Shown in pieces: positions 8,999 through 18,381 of a DNA stretch of 64,000 nt; position 1 is the first letter of the stretch; each line of letters opens with the position of its first letter. This DNA comes from Isosphaeraceae bacterium (GTDB taxonomy: Bacteria; Planctomycetota; Planctomycetia; Isosphaerales; Isosphaeraceae). Location: the NCBI GenBank assembly GCA_031291845.1, contig JARLIH010000414.1, positions 1 through 64,000 on the forward strand, in the 5' to 3' direction. The notes beneath the pieces are model-generated. The model worked only from the letters and a program-made list of their open reading frames with translations. It searched no databases and was not told where the DNA came from. Made by a program: the position numbers and the translations under genes.

Positions 8999-9574
8999 TC
9001 AGGGCTCGTCGGCCTTCTTCTGGGAGATCAGGCGGCGGACCCGCTCGGCGAGCAGGGCGCCGTCGAACGGCTTCTTGAAGGCGTCGTTAAAGCCAAGAGC
9101 GTAAACATCCTCGCTCGGCTCATCGCTCGTCAGTGCGATCAGAATGGTACTGATGTGGTCAGGGCTCTTGCGCAAGTTCTGCGCGATTTGCCCGGCCTCG
9201 ATCCGGCCGACGGCCAGGTCGATGACGATACAATCAGGGTGGAAGCTTTCGGCGCGGATGCCCGCCTCGAAGCCCGAGGCGGCCGTCTCGATCCGAAAGT
9301 CGTCCCCCTCGCGCAATTGCTCGCGCAAGCTGGACAACAGCGGGGCGTCGGCGCCCACAACCAGGATTTTATTGTAGACCTCGGCCTCCAGGTCTCCCAA
9401 GGGCATACCATGCTCCTTGAGAAACCGCAGCAGGTGCTCCCGGGGAATCCGGCGATCCTGCGAGCCGGGAATGCGATATCCACGCAAGCGGCCCGAATCG
9501 AACCACTTGCTCACGGTGCGGGGCGCGACTTTGCAAATCTTCGCGACCTGACCGGTTGTAAACACCTTTTTCAT
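8999..9574 (-). CDS. Response regulator with N-terminal excisionase/MerR-type HTH
   Basis: A 191-residue protein with an unusual domain order. Residues 1-55 form a winged helix of the excisionase/BldC type (FTTGQVAKICKVAPRTVSKW, then GYRIPGSQDRRIPREHLLRF). Residues about 65-185 form a receiver-like domain (KILVVGADAPLLSSL, the putative phosphoacceptor in DCIVIDLAVG, and the lysine in DAFKKPF). The usual order in DNA-binding regulators is receiver first. The start MKKVF is chosen because the HTH begins there; upstream codons look non-coding. No histidine kinase is adjacent. It probably controls transcription in response to phosphorylation or a protein partner. Confidence 0.85.
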   Translation of the reverse strand: MKKVFTTGQVAKICKVAPRTVSKWFDSGRLRGYRIPGSQDRRIPREHLLRFLKEHGMPLGDLEAEVYNKILVVGADAPLLSSLREQLREGDDFRIETAASGFEAGIRAESFHPDCIVIDLAVGRIEAGQIAQNLRKSPDHISTILIALTSDEPSEDVYALGFNDAFKKPFDGALLAERVRRLISQKKADEP

Positions 9575-10128
9575 CTGGAGGACTCCACTCGCCCTGTGTT
9601 TGGTGCGAGACCTCGGAGGTTTCCTCACCCCTCCGCTTTGACCCATGTCGGCGCGGTGACACTACCGGCTCATCGGCCCGAATCGGATAACAAAACCCGG
9701 CCGCGAGAGACGGTGATGATCATGCAGCACGCCCCGACCCCGCTCCCGGCTCCGCCGTTTCCGCACACAGGATGTGGCCTCTCCTCATTTTACGAAGGGG
9801 GGGCCGTCCCCGTGCGGCGAGTCCGGGCGCCGAAGCCCCCGAATCGAGTCGAAGCACGAGACCGTCCTCGCTCTCGCGAGGCCGTGTCCGGTCCGGGGCC
9901 ACTCAAGGGGTCAATTGCTCGCCTCCTTGCCGTAGCGGACCTGACCGTCAAGACTAATTTTCGTACCGCGCGGGGTAAGACTTTAGAGCGGGCCAGGACT
10001 AGCCTCGCAACTCAGGAGAATCCTGGGAGTCGACCCTACTGAGTGGGATGGAGGGAGTGGGTGGTGTGAAGCGATCGGGTGCTTTGGTCGGCCCCTCAAG
10101 CGAGGGGCCGGCGACGACGGCGAGCGTT
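9575..10128. other. Intergenic region without a recognised gene
   Basis: The region contains the upstream part of the leftward response regulator gene and a short G+C hairpin at 10089-10110 (see separate entry). I see no supported coding frame. Confidence 0.45.
10089..10110 (-). terminator. Hairpin after the FlgI-like gene
   Basis: A perfect 9-bp stem (10089-10097 with 10102-10110) with a 4-base loop lies 19 bp after the stop of the leftward FlgI-like gene. No T run follows, so this is a candidate terminator only. Confidence 0.5.
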
Positions 10129-11949
10129 TCAGTCGTTCTTCGATGACCGTCGGAAGATGTCGAAGAAGCCCCTGCGCGGGGGGGGCTCGTCGATCATCTT
10201 CGTCTTCTTCAGGTTCTCGTCCTTCTTCGTGATGTCCTTCCCTTTCACGACGGCGTCGATAAGGACCGGGTTCACCCCGGGGACGCTGTCGACCACGAGC
10301 GGACCGGCGAGGTTCTTCTGCTGGTTCGCCGCCTGGAGGATCGTGACGATCTCCGGGTAGCTCGCTCCCAGGTTGGCCATCCGCCGGATGATGTCGCCGA
10401 CGGCGAGCGAGCACTGGAACTTCTGGTCCCCATCACCGTAGCGACTGGGCACGATCTTGCTGATCTGGAGGGCCTCGTCGCCGTCCGACGCGCTGAGCTG
10501 AAGCGCGCCGGTGCCGACTGCCAAGGGGGTCAGCAGCTTCTGGTCGCGCCCAAAGACCACGATCTCGCACCGTCGGGTGCGGGCGACGTGGACCAGCGGC
10601 GGTCCATCGCTTTCCACGAGGTAGAGGGTGAACGGGTCGTGCCCGCGCCGGTTCAGGTACGCGCGGCGGGTGGCCAGCGCGGTCGGTTCGAGATCCTCCT
10701 CGTCCGGGCCGCGCGGGGGCTCTTCGAGCACGCCGACGCGCCCGAGGAAGGGGTCCTGCTCGTCGAGCGTGCGCAAGGCGTTGAAGGCCCCGTAGCGGAC
10801 CTCGATGTTCGGCTCGTCCATGAGCTTGCGCAATTTGAGGTGGGCGGCCGGCTGGTCGAGCGCGGCCAGCGCGTTGAGCGCGACGGCACGGAACTCCGGC
10901 AGGTTGACGGCCGTCGTGGCCAGCACCTCCGCACCCGACGCGTCGTTGAGGTACGCCAAGGCCTCGGCGGCGAAGAAGCGGACCTGGGCGTTCGCGTTCG
11001 GCAGGGCCGTTTTGAGCGTCTCGATCGCGTTCGGGCCCATCCCTTCGAGGCAGAGCGCGGCTGCGCCGGCGGTGGAGGGCTCGAGGAGCTGACGGCCCCA
11101 CCCTTCCAATCGCACCGCACGAAGCTCGGCGCCGTCGACCAGCGCGAGCCGCTTGACCACCTCAAAATAACGGCCCGGATAGTGCCGATAGACGCGGGGC
11201 ACGTTCAGGATCAAGAACTGGTCGGTCTCGGCCTTGGCCATCCCCTTCTGCTCGATGCCTTCGGTCTGGTGGAACCGGGCGTTGACTGCCTTTTCCAGGA
11301 TCGCCGCGGTGCGCCCGCTCTTGCGGTTTTCCTTGATGATCAGGTTGTACGGGAAGTCCTTCCTCGGCCGGGCGCCACCCAGCACGCGCCCACGCTTGTT
11401 GTCATTGGGCTTCGCCTCGGTCCCGGCCATCACGGGTCCCTCGGCCAGTGCCAGCTCGTGCCCTTCGAGCTCCTTTTCCCCCGCGCGGCCGACCTCGCGC
11501 AGGCGGGTGGTCATCAGGTAGCCCCCCGCCAGGCTCGTGGTGCCCGAGCCTGGTGGCACCTCGACCTCCACGTCGAGGCGGTCGTGAGTCGTGGCGCCCG
11601 TGTTCAGCTTCAAGCGCACGATCACCATCGCAAAGCGGGAGTCGGCGAGGATCTTGGTCGGGTTGACGACGCCGGCCTTGCGCATCTCGTCGAGCAGCTT
11701 TTCCCGGTAGTGCGACGGGGGCGGGTCGACGCCCGTATTGGGAAGGCCCGAGACGAGCCCGACCCCTTCGAGGTCCATCTCCTTGCCCGTGACGATGTAC
11801 GCGAGGCTGGCGACATTTTCCTCGACTTTGGGGGGCGGCCCGTTTGAGAGCTTCCCCTTCTTCGCGGGACTGGCCCCGGCCAACCCGAGCGCGGCGATCA
11901 GGGCCCATGTACCGAGCACCCAGCCGCGCCCGCCACGCAATCGCCGCAT
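10129..11949 (-). CDS. FlgI-like (flagellar P-ring) protein with HEAT-like insert
   Basis: A 606-residue exported protein. The N-terminus MRRLRGGRGWVLGTWALIAALGLAGASPA is a signal peptide. Residues about 50-290 resemble the start of the P-ring protein FlgI (VGLVSGLPNTGVD, then VIVRLKLNTGATTHDRLDVEV and GGYLMTTRL). Residues about 300-400 are alpha-helical pairs of the HEAT type (NANAQVRFFAAEALAYLND, EVRYGAFNALRTL). The C-terminus returns to FlgI-like sequence (IIRRMANLGASYPEIVTILQAA). Normal FlgI is about 370 residues and lacks the insert. No flagellar structural gene is adjacent; fliW and csrA lie 22 kb away. It may be a P-ring component or a FlgI-derived envelope protein. Confidence 0.75.
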   Translation of the reverse strand: MRRLRGGRGWVLGTWALIAALGLAGASPAKKGKLSNGPPPKVEENVASLAYIVTGKEMDLEGVGLVSGLPNTGVDPPPSHYREKLLDEMRKAGVVNPTKILADSRFAMVIVRLKLNTGATTHDRLDVEVEVPPGSGTTSLAGGYLMTTRLREVGRAGEKELEGHELALAEGPVMAGTEAKPNDNKRGRVLGGARPRKDFPYNLIIKENRKSGRTAAILEKAVNARFHQTEGIEQKGMAKAETDQFLILNVPRVYRHYPGRYFEVVKRLALVDGAELRAVRLEGWGRQLLEPSTAGAAALCLEGMGPNAIETLKTALPNANAQVRFFAAEALAYLNDASGAEVLATTAVNLPEFRAVALNALAALDQPAAHLKLRKLMDEPNIEVRYGAFNALRTLDEQDPFLGRVGVLEEPPRGPDEEDLEPTALATRRAYLNRRGHDPFTLYLVESDGPPLVHVARTRRCEIVVFGRDQKLLTPLAVGTGALQLSASDGDEALQISKIVPSRYGDGDQKFQCSLAVGDIIRRMANLGASYPEIVTILQAANQQKNLAGPLVVDSVPGVNPVLIDAVVKGKDITKKDENLKKTKMIDEPPPRRGFFDIFRRSSKND

Positions 11950-12298
11950 CGCACCGCCTCCTTGCGCTATTGGGGAGAACCCCCAGGGCGCCCCCCGAGA
12001 ACCGGAGCGGCACCGATCACTGCTGCCGCCCTCACGCCCACATCCATGTGGGACGACCCGGGCGGCCGCGGGTCGTGGCGACCCACGGCGGGCGAAATTT
12101 ACGGTTTCGCGGAAATTCGGTCAAGCCGGAGTTGCTGGCGTTGCAGGATGAGGCAGGATGATTGCAAAGTCGCGGAATGACAGCTCTCGGCGCGTCGGGT
12201 GGTACGGCCTGAGTTCTTCCGAACGCTCCCCCAGACATTTTGTTGTAGAGTGCATTCATGCACCCTGCATTGATGCAGTTCATCGACCTTACGAGGTT
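11950..12298. other. Intergenic region, probable FlgI-like promoter
   Basis: About 350 bp lies between the start of the FlgI-like gene and the stop of the TPR gene, both leftward. It contains two short adjacent imperfect palindromes near 12250-12285 (TGCATTCATGCA and CTGCATTGATGCAG). No coding frame is supported. Confidence 0.4.
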
Positions 12299-14578
12299 CT
12301 ATGGCTCGCTGCCTGTTGCCGTGAACGCCTTCTCTTCAACGATCCGTGAACCCAATCGCTCGTTAATGGCCCTCTTGATGGCCGCCCGCCGATCGTTGCG
12401 TTGGTACACCGAGCGCGCCAGCGCCACGAAGCGGTCGCCGAAGTCGCTGCGCTGCTCGCAGAGGCGGATCTCGTCCTCGATGTCCCAGAGGGCCTCGTTG
12501 ACCGCCCTCAGTTCGGCGATCAACGGGTCGAGGTCGGGCAGCGCGGGAATCGCCCGCTCGCGCGCGGCCGAGAGGACCGTGCGCTCGGTCTCGACGTTCT
12601 TGAGCTTCGCGGCGTCGGCGATGCGCGCGGCCTTGATGTCGAGGATCGTAAGCTTATCGAGCAACTCCCCCGGCGCGATCTCGACGAGCACCGGTCTCGT
12701 GACGCCGAGCCGGTCGCGAATCGTTTGCGCGATCCGCTCGAAGACCCCTTCCCAATCGCCGGCCCGCGTCTGCCGGAACAGGCGGAGGCTCGGGTACCAG
12801 GGGGATTCCTCGCGATCGAGCAGCCAGCGCCAGTCGGGGACGAGCTGGGTCGGCATGAAGACCGTCGCGCCGAGCGCACCGGCGAGATGGACGATGGCCG
12901 AGTCGGAGGCAACGACGAGGTCCAGGTGCTTGACGATCGCGGCGGTGTCCATGAACGGGCCCGCCTCCCGATCGACCTGGTCCCCAAAATCGACCACCTG
13001 ATGGCGCCGCGTGAAATGGGCGAGCTGCTCTCGCCCCGTTCCTTGCTGGAGGTTCACGAGCTGCACGCCAGGCAACTCCGCGAGTGGGGCGAACCGTTCC
13101 AGCGGGAGCGAACGCAGGCGGTCCCGCCGGTACTTCACGCTCCCCTGCCAGGCGATCCCGATCTTGAAGCCCGGCTGGGCCCGGATTGCCTCGCCCCACT
13201 TGTCGAGCAGGACGGGATCAGCGTGCAGGTACGGGACCTCGGCCGGGATGGTTTCGAGCGCCGTGCCGAAGATGTGCGGTAAGCTCATGAGCGGGGCGTG
13301 GACATCGAACGGGGGTAGATCGGCGACCTTGTCCGCCTGCGCGACCAGCTCGTCGATACCCGCGGCGCCCGCGAGCAAATTCAGGAGCGACTTCTGGCAG
13401 GCCAGGATCACCGTGCCGCCCCGGGCCTTGACCAAGGGCAGGAAGCGGACGAACTGGAGCGTGTCCCCGATGCCTTGTTCGGCGTGGATCAAGATCCGCC
13501 GGCCGCCGAGCGGCGAGCCGTCCCAAAGGGGCTGCGCGAAGGGGCGGACGGGAAGTCCCTTACCACCCCAGCGCAGCTCGAACTCGGCGAACCCGCGCTC
13601 GAGGTCACCGAGCAAAAGCCGGACCAGTGAGCGATTGCGGACCGCCTGCACGTGCTTTGGGTCGAGCTCGACGGCGCGGTGATAACATTCGATGCACTCG
13701 TGCTGGCGTCCCAATTCGGAGAGCACGAGGCCGCGGCTGCTGTGCGACTCGGCTTCCCGGACGTCGAGCTCGAGGGACCTGTCGATCGCTTCGAGGGCTT
13801 CGTCGAAGCGGCCGAGCTCGCGCAGCACGTTGGCGAGGTTACGCCAGGCCTGGACGTAATCGGGTTTGAGCTTCAGGGCCTGGCGCAGGGGAACGAGCGC
13901 GTCGTCGTAGCGCTGGAGCTCGGAAAGCGATGCGCCAAGGTTGTTGTGCGCCTCGGCCAGCACGGGGTTGAGCCGGATGGCCTGGCGGAAGCAGCCAACC
14001 GCCTCCTCATGCCGCTCCAGGCCCGCGAGGGCGCCGCCGAGGTTGCAATGGGCGTCGGCGTAGTCGGGCTTGAGCTGGACCGCCCGCCGGCACTCGGCCT
14101 CGGACTCGGTGTACAGCTTTCGGTCTCGCAGCAGGCTGCCGAGGTTGCAGTGCGCCTCGGCGTAGCCGGGCTGGAGGCGAAGCGCCTCGCGGTAGCGGGC
14201 CTCCGCCTCACTCGATCGCCCGAGCTCCTTGAGCACGTTGGCCAGGTTGTTGTGCGCGTGCGAGAAGTCGGGCTTGGCCCGCACCGCCCCCTCGAAGCAC
14301 CGCAGCGCGTCCTCCCGTCGCTCCTGGCGGGCGTACAGGATGCCCAGGCTGTTGTGGGCTTCGGCGACGTGCGGGCGGAGCTGGATCACCTTCCGGTAGC
14401 ACGCTTCGGCCTCCCCCATGTTCCCTTGCGCGGAGCAGACCGTGCCGAGTAAGTAGAGCGCTTCCGGGTCCTCGGGGGCCGCCTGAAGGGCCGCCCGGTA
14501 AAGCCGTTCGGCCGCGGGCAACTCCCCGGCTTGGTGCCTGCGTCGGCCCTCGGCCACGGTTTCCTGCAGCGTCGGCAT
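12299..14578 (-). CDS. TPR protein fused to glycosyltransferase-like and DUF6165 domains
   Basis: A 759-residue cytoplasmic protein. Residues about 1-330 are nine or so tetratricopeptide repeats with the AEAHNNLG/ADAHCNLG signature. Residues about 355-600 resemble the glycosyltransferase domain common after TPRs in bacteria (RILIHAEQGIGDTLQFVRFL, then FKIGIAWQGSVKYRRDRLRS and LDLVVASDSAIVHLAGALG). Residues about 628-759 match DUF6165 (EIAPGELLDKLTILDIKAAR), a family often linked to glycan gene clusters. The likely role is a sugar transfer step with TPR-mediated protein contacts. Substrate unknown. No polysaccharide cluster is adjacent. Confidence 0.85.
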   Translation of the reverse strand: MPTLQETVAEGRRRHQAGELPAAERLYRAALQAAPEDPEALYLLGTVCSAQGNMGEAEACYRKVIQLRPHVAEAHNSLGILYARQERREDALRCFEGAVRAKPDFSHAHNNLANVLKELGRSSEAEARYREALRLQPGYAEAHCNLGSLLRDRKLYTESEAECRRAVQLKPDYADAHCNLGGALAGLERHEEAVGCFRQAIRLNPVLAEAHNNLGASLSELQRYDDALVPLRQALKLKPDYVQAWRNLANVLRELGRFDEALEAIDRSLELDVREAESHSSRGLVLSELGRQHECIECYHRAVELDPKHVQAVRNRSLVRLLLGDLERGFAEFELRWGGKGLPVRPFAQPLWDGSPLGGRRILIHAEQGIGDTLQFVRFLPLVKARGGTVILACQKSLLNLLAGAAGIDELVAQADKVADLPPFDVHAPLMSLPHIFGTALETIPAEVPYLHADPVLLDKWGEAIRAQPGFKIGIAWQGSVKYRRDRLRSLPLERFAPLAELPGVQLVNLQQGTGREQLAHFTRRHQVVDFGDQVDREAGPFMDTAAIVKHLDLVVASDSAIVHLAGALGATVFMPTQLVPDWRWLLDREESPWYPSLRLFRQTRAGDWEGVFERIAQTIRDRLGVTRPVLVEIAPGELLDKLTILDIKAARIADAAKLKNVETERTVLSAARERAIPALPDLDPLIAELRAVNEALWDIEDEIRLCEQRSDFGDRFVALARSVYQRNDRRAAIKRAINERLGSRIVEEKAFTATGSEP

Positions 14579-15053
14579 GGAAAGGCAACCGCTTCCAGGT
14601 GATCGGGATGATTTGTGGTGTCGATACGCCGAACGAACAACGCGCGTGCGGGCAGCATATCAGATGATCGCGTCATCGGCCAACGCCTTGAGCGGCAATC
14701 CGCTACGGCGATTTCGGGGGCTCGCATCGCCCAATCGTCTCATCGTGAAACTCCCGCGAGCCGGCGCCTCGGACGCACGAAAAACTAATAAATTCGGGTT
14801 ACTAATGTCGTAGGATGATTGGTAGTTAGAGCATTTCGTGAAGCGAAAAAAATGCTGCAGATAAGACAGAAGGATGTTGACCTGTCGTCGGAAAGTGATG
14901 ACATTGAGAGTGACGCAGGGATGCACGGCGCGAGTCGGCCGGCGCCCCGTGTCGACTCGGCTTTGTCCACGCCTGCACTCCTCCTTCTGCTGCCGCGCGG
15001 GTTATCCCGCGCGATCTCCTCCCCGGCCCTTTTTCACAAGGGAGTTGCGTTTC
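14579..15053. promoter_or_regulatory. Divergent intergenic region, A/T-rich
   Basis: The region separates the leftward TPR gene from the rightward DUF1559 gene. An A/T-rich stretch at about 14778-14880 contrasts with the surrounding G+C-rich DNA and is the likely promoter zone for one or both genes. An upstream in-frame ATG for the DUF1559 frame exists at 14874 but the encoded 60 residues do not look like protein. A GGGAG ribosome site near 15040 supports the start at 15054. Confidence 0.5.
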
Positions 15054-16166
15054 ATGAGCGGTCTCAGAGCGAAGCGACGTCCGCGCCGGGGCTTCGACCG
15101 GGCGCGAGGGTTCACGCTGATCGAGCTGCTGGTCGTGATCGCGATCATTGCCGTGCTGATTGCGCTGCTGCTTCCCGCCGTCCAGGCCGCGCGTGAAGCA
15201 GCGCGGCGCGCGCAGTGCACGAACAACTTGAAGCAGATGGCCCTGGCGACGCTCAATTTCGAGTCAACAAACACACAGCTTCCGCCGGGCTATGGCCCTA
15301 ACCCGATCGGCGGCGGCGGCCGCGCGGACCCGCAAGCGCTGATCCTTCAGTTCATCGAGAACAGCAGCCTCTATAATGCGTTCAACCTGCAGGCGAACAT
15401 CAATAACTACGCGACTTCAGGCCCGAACTTCACGGCCCAAAGCCAGATTATTGCGAGTTTCGTTTGCCCCTCCGATCCGTCGTCAGCGCGGCTCGCGGTG
15501 GGGAACGGAATGTTGCTGGGGTACTCGAACTACATGGCCAGCACGGGCGGAACCGCCAGCCAGGTTCACGGCGGGACGCTCATCGCGAACGAGGAAATGA
15601 ACACAACCTTCCTCGGTATCTTCAACGTACAGCTCGATGAGAGTAAGACGTCACCCACGTACTTGAACGTCATCAACAAGGTTACCATGGCGTCGATCAC
15701 CGACGGGACGTCGAACACGGGGATGTGGGCGGAGACGAAGCGTTCGCAATACACGGGGGCGAGCAGCGCGGTGCTCTATGGCCCCGCCGCGTACTCGATG
15801 GACATGGTCTACCTGGTTCCGACGCAGTACTGGAACAATCAGGTGTGGCCCTCCGTGTGCAATAACTGGGACAACTCCCAGGTCTGGGACCTGATCGGCT
15901 ACCGCGGCGGCGAGTACTACCGCAACTTGCCGATGACGGCGAACTACTCGCACACGATCCCGCCGAACTTCGCCGGCAACGACTGTGGCAACTACAGCAC
16001 CTTCGCACAGTCGCACGCGGCCGCGCGAAGCTACCACCCCGGTGGGGCCAACGGCGCGTTTTGCGACGGGTCGGTCCACTTCTTCAAGAACTCGATCAAC
16101 CCGGCGACGTGGCTGGCTCTTGGCACAAGGGCAGGTGGCGAGGTCGTCAGCGCCGACGCCTATTGA
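15054..16166 (+). CDS. DUF1559 domain protein with type IV pilin-like N-terminus
   Basis: A 370-residue surface protein of the large planctomycete DUF1559 family. A short basic leader ends in the prepilin peptidase motif [20 protein letters not shown] (cleavage after Gly, Glu at +5), followed by [20 protein letters not shown], the family hallmark. The C-terminus has the H-x-G-DG motif region ([19 protein letters not shown]) and ends [16 protein letters not shown]. It is probably processed by a prepilin peptidase and assembled or anchored like a pseudopilin. Function is unknown. A small lipoprotein gene follows 63 bp downstream, as also seen at the second DUF1559 gene. Confidence 0.93.
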   Translation: MSGLRAKRRPRRGFDRARGFTLIELLVVIAIIAVLIALLLPAVQAAREAARRAQCTNNLKQMALATLNFESTNTQLPPGYGPNPIGGGGRADPQALILQFIENSSLYNAFNLQANINNYATSGPNFTAQSQIIASFVCPSDPSSARLAVGNGMLLGYSNYMASTGGTASQVHGGTLIANEEMNTTFLGIFNVQLDESKTSPTYLNVINKVTMASITDGTSNTGMWAETKRSQYTGASSAVLYGPAAYSMDMVYLVPTQYWNNQVWPSVCNNWDNSQVWDLIGYRGGEYYRNLPMTANYSHTIPPNFAGNDCGNYSTFAQSHAAARSYHPGGANGAFCDGSVHFFKNSINPATWLALGTRAGGEVVSADAY

Positions 16167-16229
16167 CACCCGGTCCTTGTGGCACATCGGGGCGCGATGC
16201 CGCCTCGTCTCTTGCGGGGAGCGGTTCCA

Positions 16230-16643
16230 ATGCAAGTTTCACAGGGACCCTGGTACGTCCGGTTGATTGTCGTACTCGCAGCGACGATCGCGGGGTGCGG
16301 CGGCGGCTCGGCCGCCGCGCCGCGGTCGGTCGAGCAACTGTCGATCGAGCAAGTCGGGCTGCTCTTTCGGGCCTACAAAAAGGGACAGCATCCGCCGCCC
16401 AAGAACCTGAAGGAACTCCTGCCGCTCGAGCAAGGCTACCCCGCCGCCGTTGCGGCGCTGAGACAGAAGGAAGTCGTCGTCTTCTGGGGGGCCGGCCTCG
16501 CCGACGGGTCCGAAGCCGCAACGACCGTCTTGGCCTATCACAAGCAGGTGCCCGAAACCGGGGGCGAAGTCCTGATGCGGGACGGCACAGCCAGGACGAT
16601 GACGGCCGAGGAATTCAAAGCTGCCCCCAAAGCCGGAAAATGA
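16230..16643 (+). CDS. Small lipoprotein downstream of the DUF1559 gene
   Basis: A 137-residue predicted lipoprotein. The start MQVSQGPWYVRLIVVLAATI is chosen because GGGGA lies nine bases upstream and the hydrophobic segment ends in a lipobox (IAGC). The mature part begins GGGSAAAPRSVEQLSIEQVG and contains VVVFWGAGLADGSEAATTV and, near the end, EVLMRDGTARTMTAEEFKAA. I do not recognise the family. The position, 63 bp behind a DUF1559 gene, suggests a shared transcript and perhaps a role in the same envelope process. Confidence 0.75.
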   Translation: MQVSQGPWYVRLIVVLAATIAGCGGGSAAAPRSVEQLSIEQVGLLFRAYKKGQHPPPKNLKELLPLEQGYPAAVAALRQKEVVVFWGAGLADGSEAATTVLAYHKQVPETGGEVLMRDGTARTMTAEEFKAAPKAGK

Positions 16644-16847
16644 GGTAGACGCGACGCTCGCTGCAACAGTTTCCCAATGTCCCCCGACCTCGGTTCTGCT
16701 CACGGACGGAGTATTTTCCGAGAATACCCCCTTCGCCCAGCTTGACGCGGCGTGAAGCGTCGGCTACGGATGTATGTTGAGGTTCTGCGTCTTGCGTCGC
16801 AGCGCGCCGGGGAGGATCGCTTCCCGGTTACCGATGGGGTGTGCTCC

Positions 16848-18248
16848 ATGATTCGTCGCCTGAGTTTCGCCTGCGTGTTGCTGGTCCTCGGAAGTGGGCC
16901 CGCGCAGGCGCAAGTGCCTTATGGGCAGCATTTAGTGCCAACCCGGAGCGCGCTGGCGCGGGTCGGGCTCGAACGACACTGGATGGCGGCGGTGCCGCTG
17001 TATCGCACGGAGCGCGTGCTCGCAATCGGTGTGGCGGACACGCTACTCTTTGCGCAAACCAATTACGGCAATCTCCACGCCTACGACGCCGAGTCGGGGC
17101 AGTATCTCTGGACGGTCGATCTTGGGCGCCCGACGGGGGCGGCAAGCCCGGCGTCGGTCAATTCGTATGCCGTATTCATCACCAACGCGAACTACCTCTA
17201 CGCGCTCGACCGGCGGTCCGGCCGGCCGATCTGGACGGCCGAACTGCCGGCCCTGCCGACGAGCCCGACGGCCTGTGACGAGCATCGGGTGATGGTTGGC
17301 CTTCAGAACGGCAAGGTCTATGCCTACATGGGCCGGCTACAAAAGATCCAGGTCGCGACCCCGACTGGCTCGCGCGAGGAGATCAAGCCGACTCCCGACA
17401 TCGCCTGGAACTGGATGACCAACGGCGTCGTGACCGGCAGACCGCTTCCGGCCGGGCCCGTCGCGGCGTTCGGGAGTTCGGACAGCAAGGTTTATGTCGC
17501 GCAGTCCGAAGCGCCGGTCATGATCTACCGCTTCAACGCGGCCGGCCCGGTGGTCGCGCCGTTGGCCGGCCACGGCACCCGCACGCTCTTGATCCCCTCG
17601 GTCGACAAGAACGTGTACGCCCTGGACCTGTGGACGGCCGAGACGAAGTGGATCCACTCGACGGGAGCACCCGTCGAGACCGAGCCGCTTGTCGCCGGAG
17701 ACGACATCTACGTGGTCAACAGTGCGGGGATGCTCTCGTCCCTCGACCCGAATACGGGCGCGGCCCGTTGGATCGTTCCGACGCACGGCGGGCGGCTGCT
17801 CTCCGTGGGACAGTCGCGGGTGTACCTCGAGTCAGAGAACGACGACCTGTTCATCGTCGACCGAGGGACTGGACAGACCGTGGCGGACCCCCGTACGACC
17901 TTTGTGCGTGCCGGCTTGAACCTGCGCGAGTTCACACTCGGGCCGACGAACCGGCAGAACGACCGGCTCTACATCGGCACGCCGTCGGGTCTGCTCTTCG
18001 CCGCGCGCGAGATCGGTCAGCTCACCCCGCGGCTGCTGCGCGACCCGAAAGCGCCGCCGTTTGGCTACGTGCCTCCCGAGGGCATCAACCTGTCGCCCAC
18101 GCCGCCGCCGGTCAAGCCGGGTGAGGCCGGCACCGAAGCGCCGGCCGAGACGCCGGGCGAAGAGAAGCCGATGGAAGAGAAGCCCGGCGAGGAGAAGAAA
18201 GAGGAGATGCCGAAGGAAGATATGCCCAAAGAGGGCGACGCGAAGTAA
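16848..18248 (+). CDS. Secreted PQQ-like beta-propeller repeat protein
   Basis: A 466-residue exported protein. The start MIRRLSFACVLLVLGSGPAQAQ gives a clean signal peptide; the frame extends 32 codons further upstream without coding character. Blades follow the PQQ/BamB pattern (GNLHAYDAESGQYLWTVDLG, YLYALDRRSGRPIWTAELP, NVYALDLWTAETKWIHSTG, LSSLDPNTGAARWIV). The last 60 residues are a charged Pro/Glu/Lys-rich tail with EEKP-type repeats, probably unstructured. It may be a periplasmic scaffold. A strong terminator follows at 18296. Confidence 0.85.
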   Translation: MIRRLSFACVLLVLGSGPAQAQVPYGQHLVPTRSALARVGLERHWMAAVPLYRTERVLAIGVADTLLFAQTNYGNLHAYDAESGQYLWTVDLGRPTGAASPASVNSYAVFITNANYLYALDRRSGRPIWTAELPALPTSPTACDEHRVMVGLQNGKVYAYMGRLQKIQVATPTGSREEIKPTPDIAWNWMTNGVVTGRPLPAGPVAAFGSSDSKVYVAQSEAPVMIYRFNAAGPVVAPLAGHGTRTLLIPSVDKNVYALDLWTAETKWIHSTGAPVETEPLVAGDDIYVVNSAGMLSSLDPNTGAARWIVPTHGGRLLSVGQSRVYLESENDDLFIVDRGTGQTVADPRTTFVRAGLNLREFTLGPTNRQNDRLYIGTPSGLLFAAREIGQLTPRLLRDPKAPPFGYVPPEGINLSPTPPPVKPGEAGTEAPAETPGEEKPMEEKPGEEKKEEMPKEDMPKEGDAK

Positions 18249-18295
18249 AATTGGGAAGTCACGCCCGGCCCTCTCGGACGGGCGTTGAATCGTGG

Positions 18296-18341
18296 ACGCT
18301 CTCCGCCAGGTCCTCGCGGGCCTGCCGGAGAGCGTGTTTTT
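18296..18341 (+). terminator. Intrinsic terminator after the PQQ-repeat gene
   Basis: Perfect 10-bp arms (18296-18305 and 18326-18335) with a further CAGG/CCTG pairing inside are followed by GTTTTT. The structure lies between the propeller gene and purH. It also argues against a purH start at 18292, which would put the hairpin inside the gene. Confidence 0.8.
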
Positions 18342-18381
18342 GATGGGTCTTTCAGATGCCCCCGATCGGAGTTGGCAACGG

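Noticed and set aside
18292-18381. Upstream start for purH
   Set aside because: It would place an intrinsic terminator inside the gene, and the extra residues are not part of PurH.
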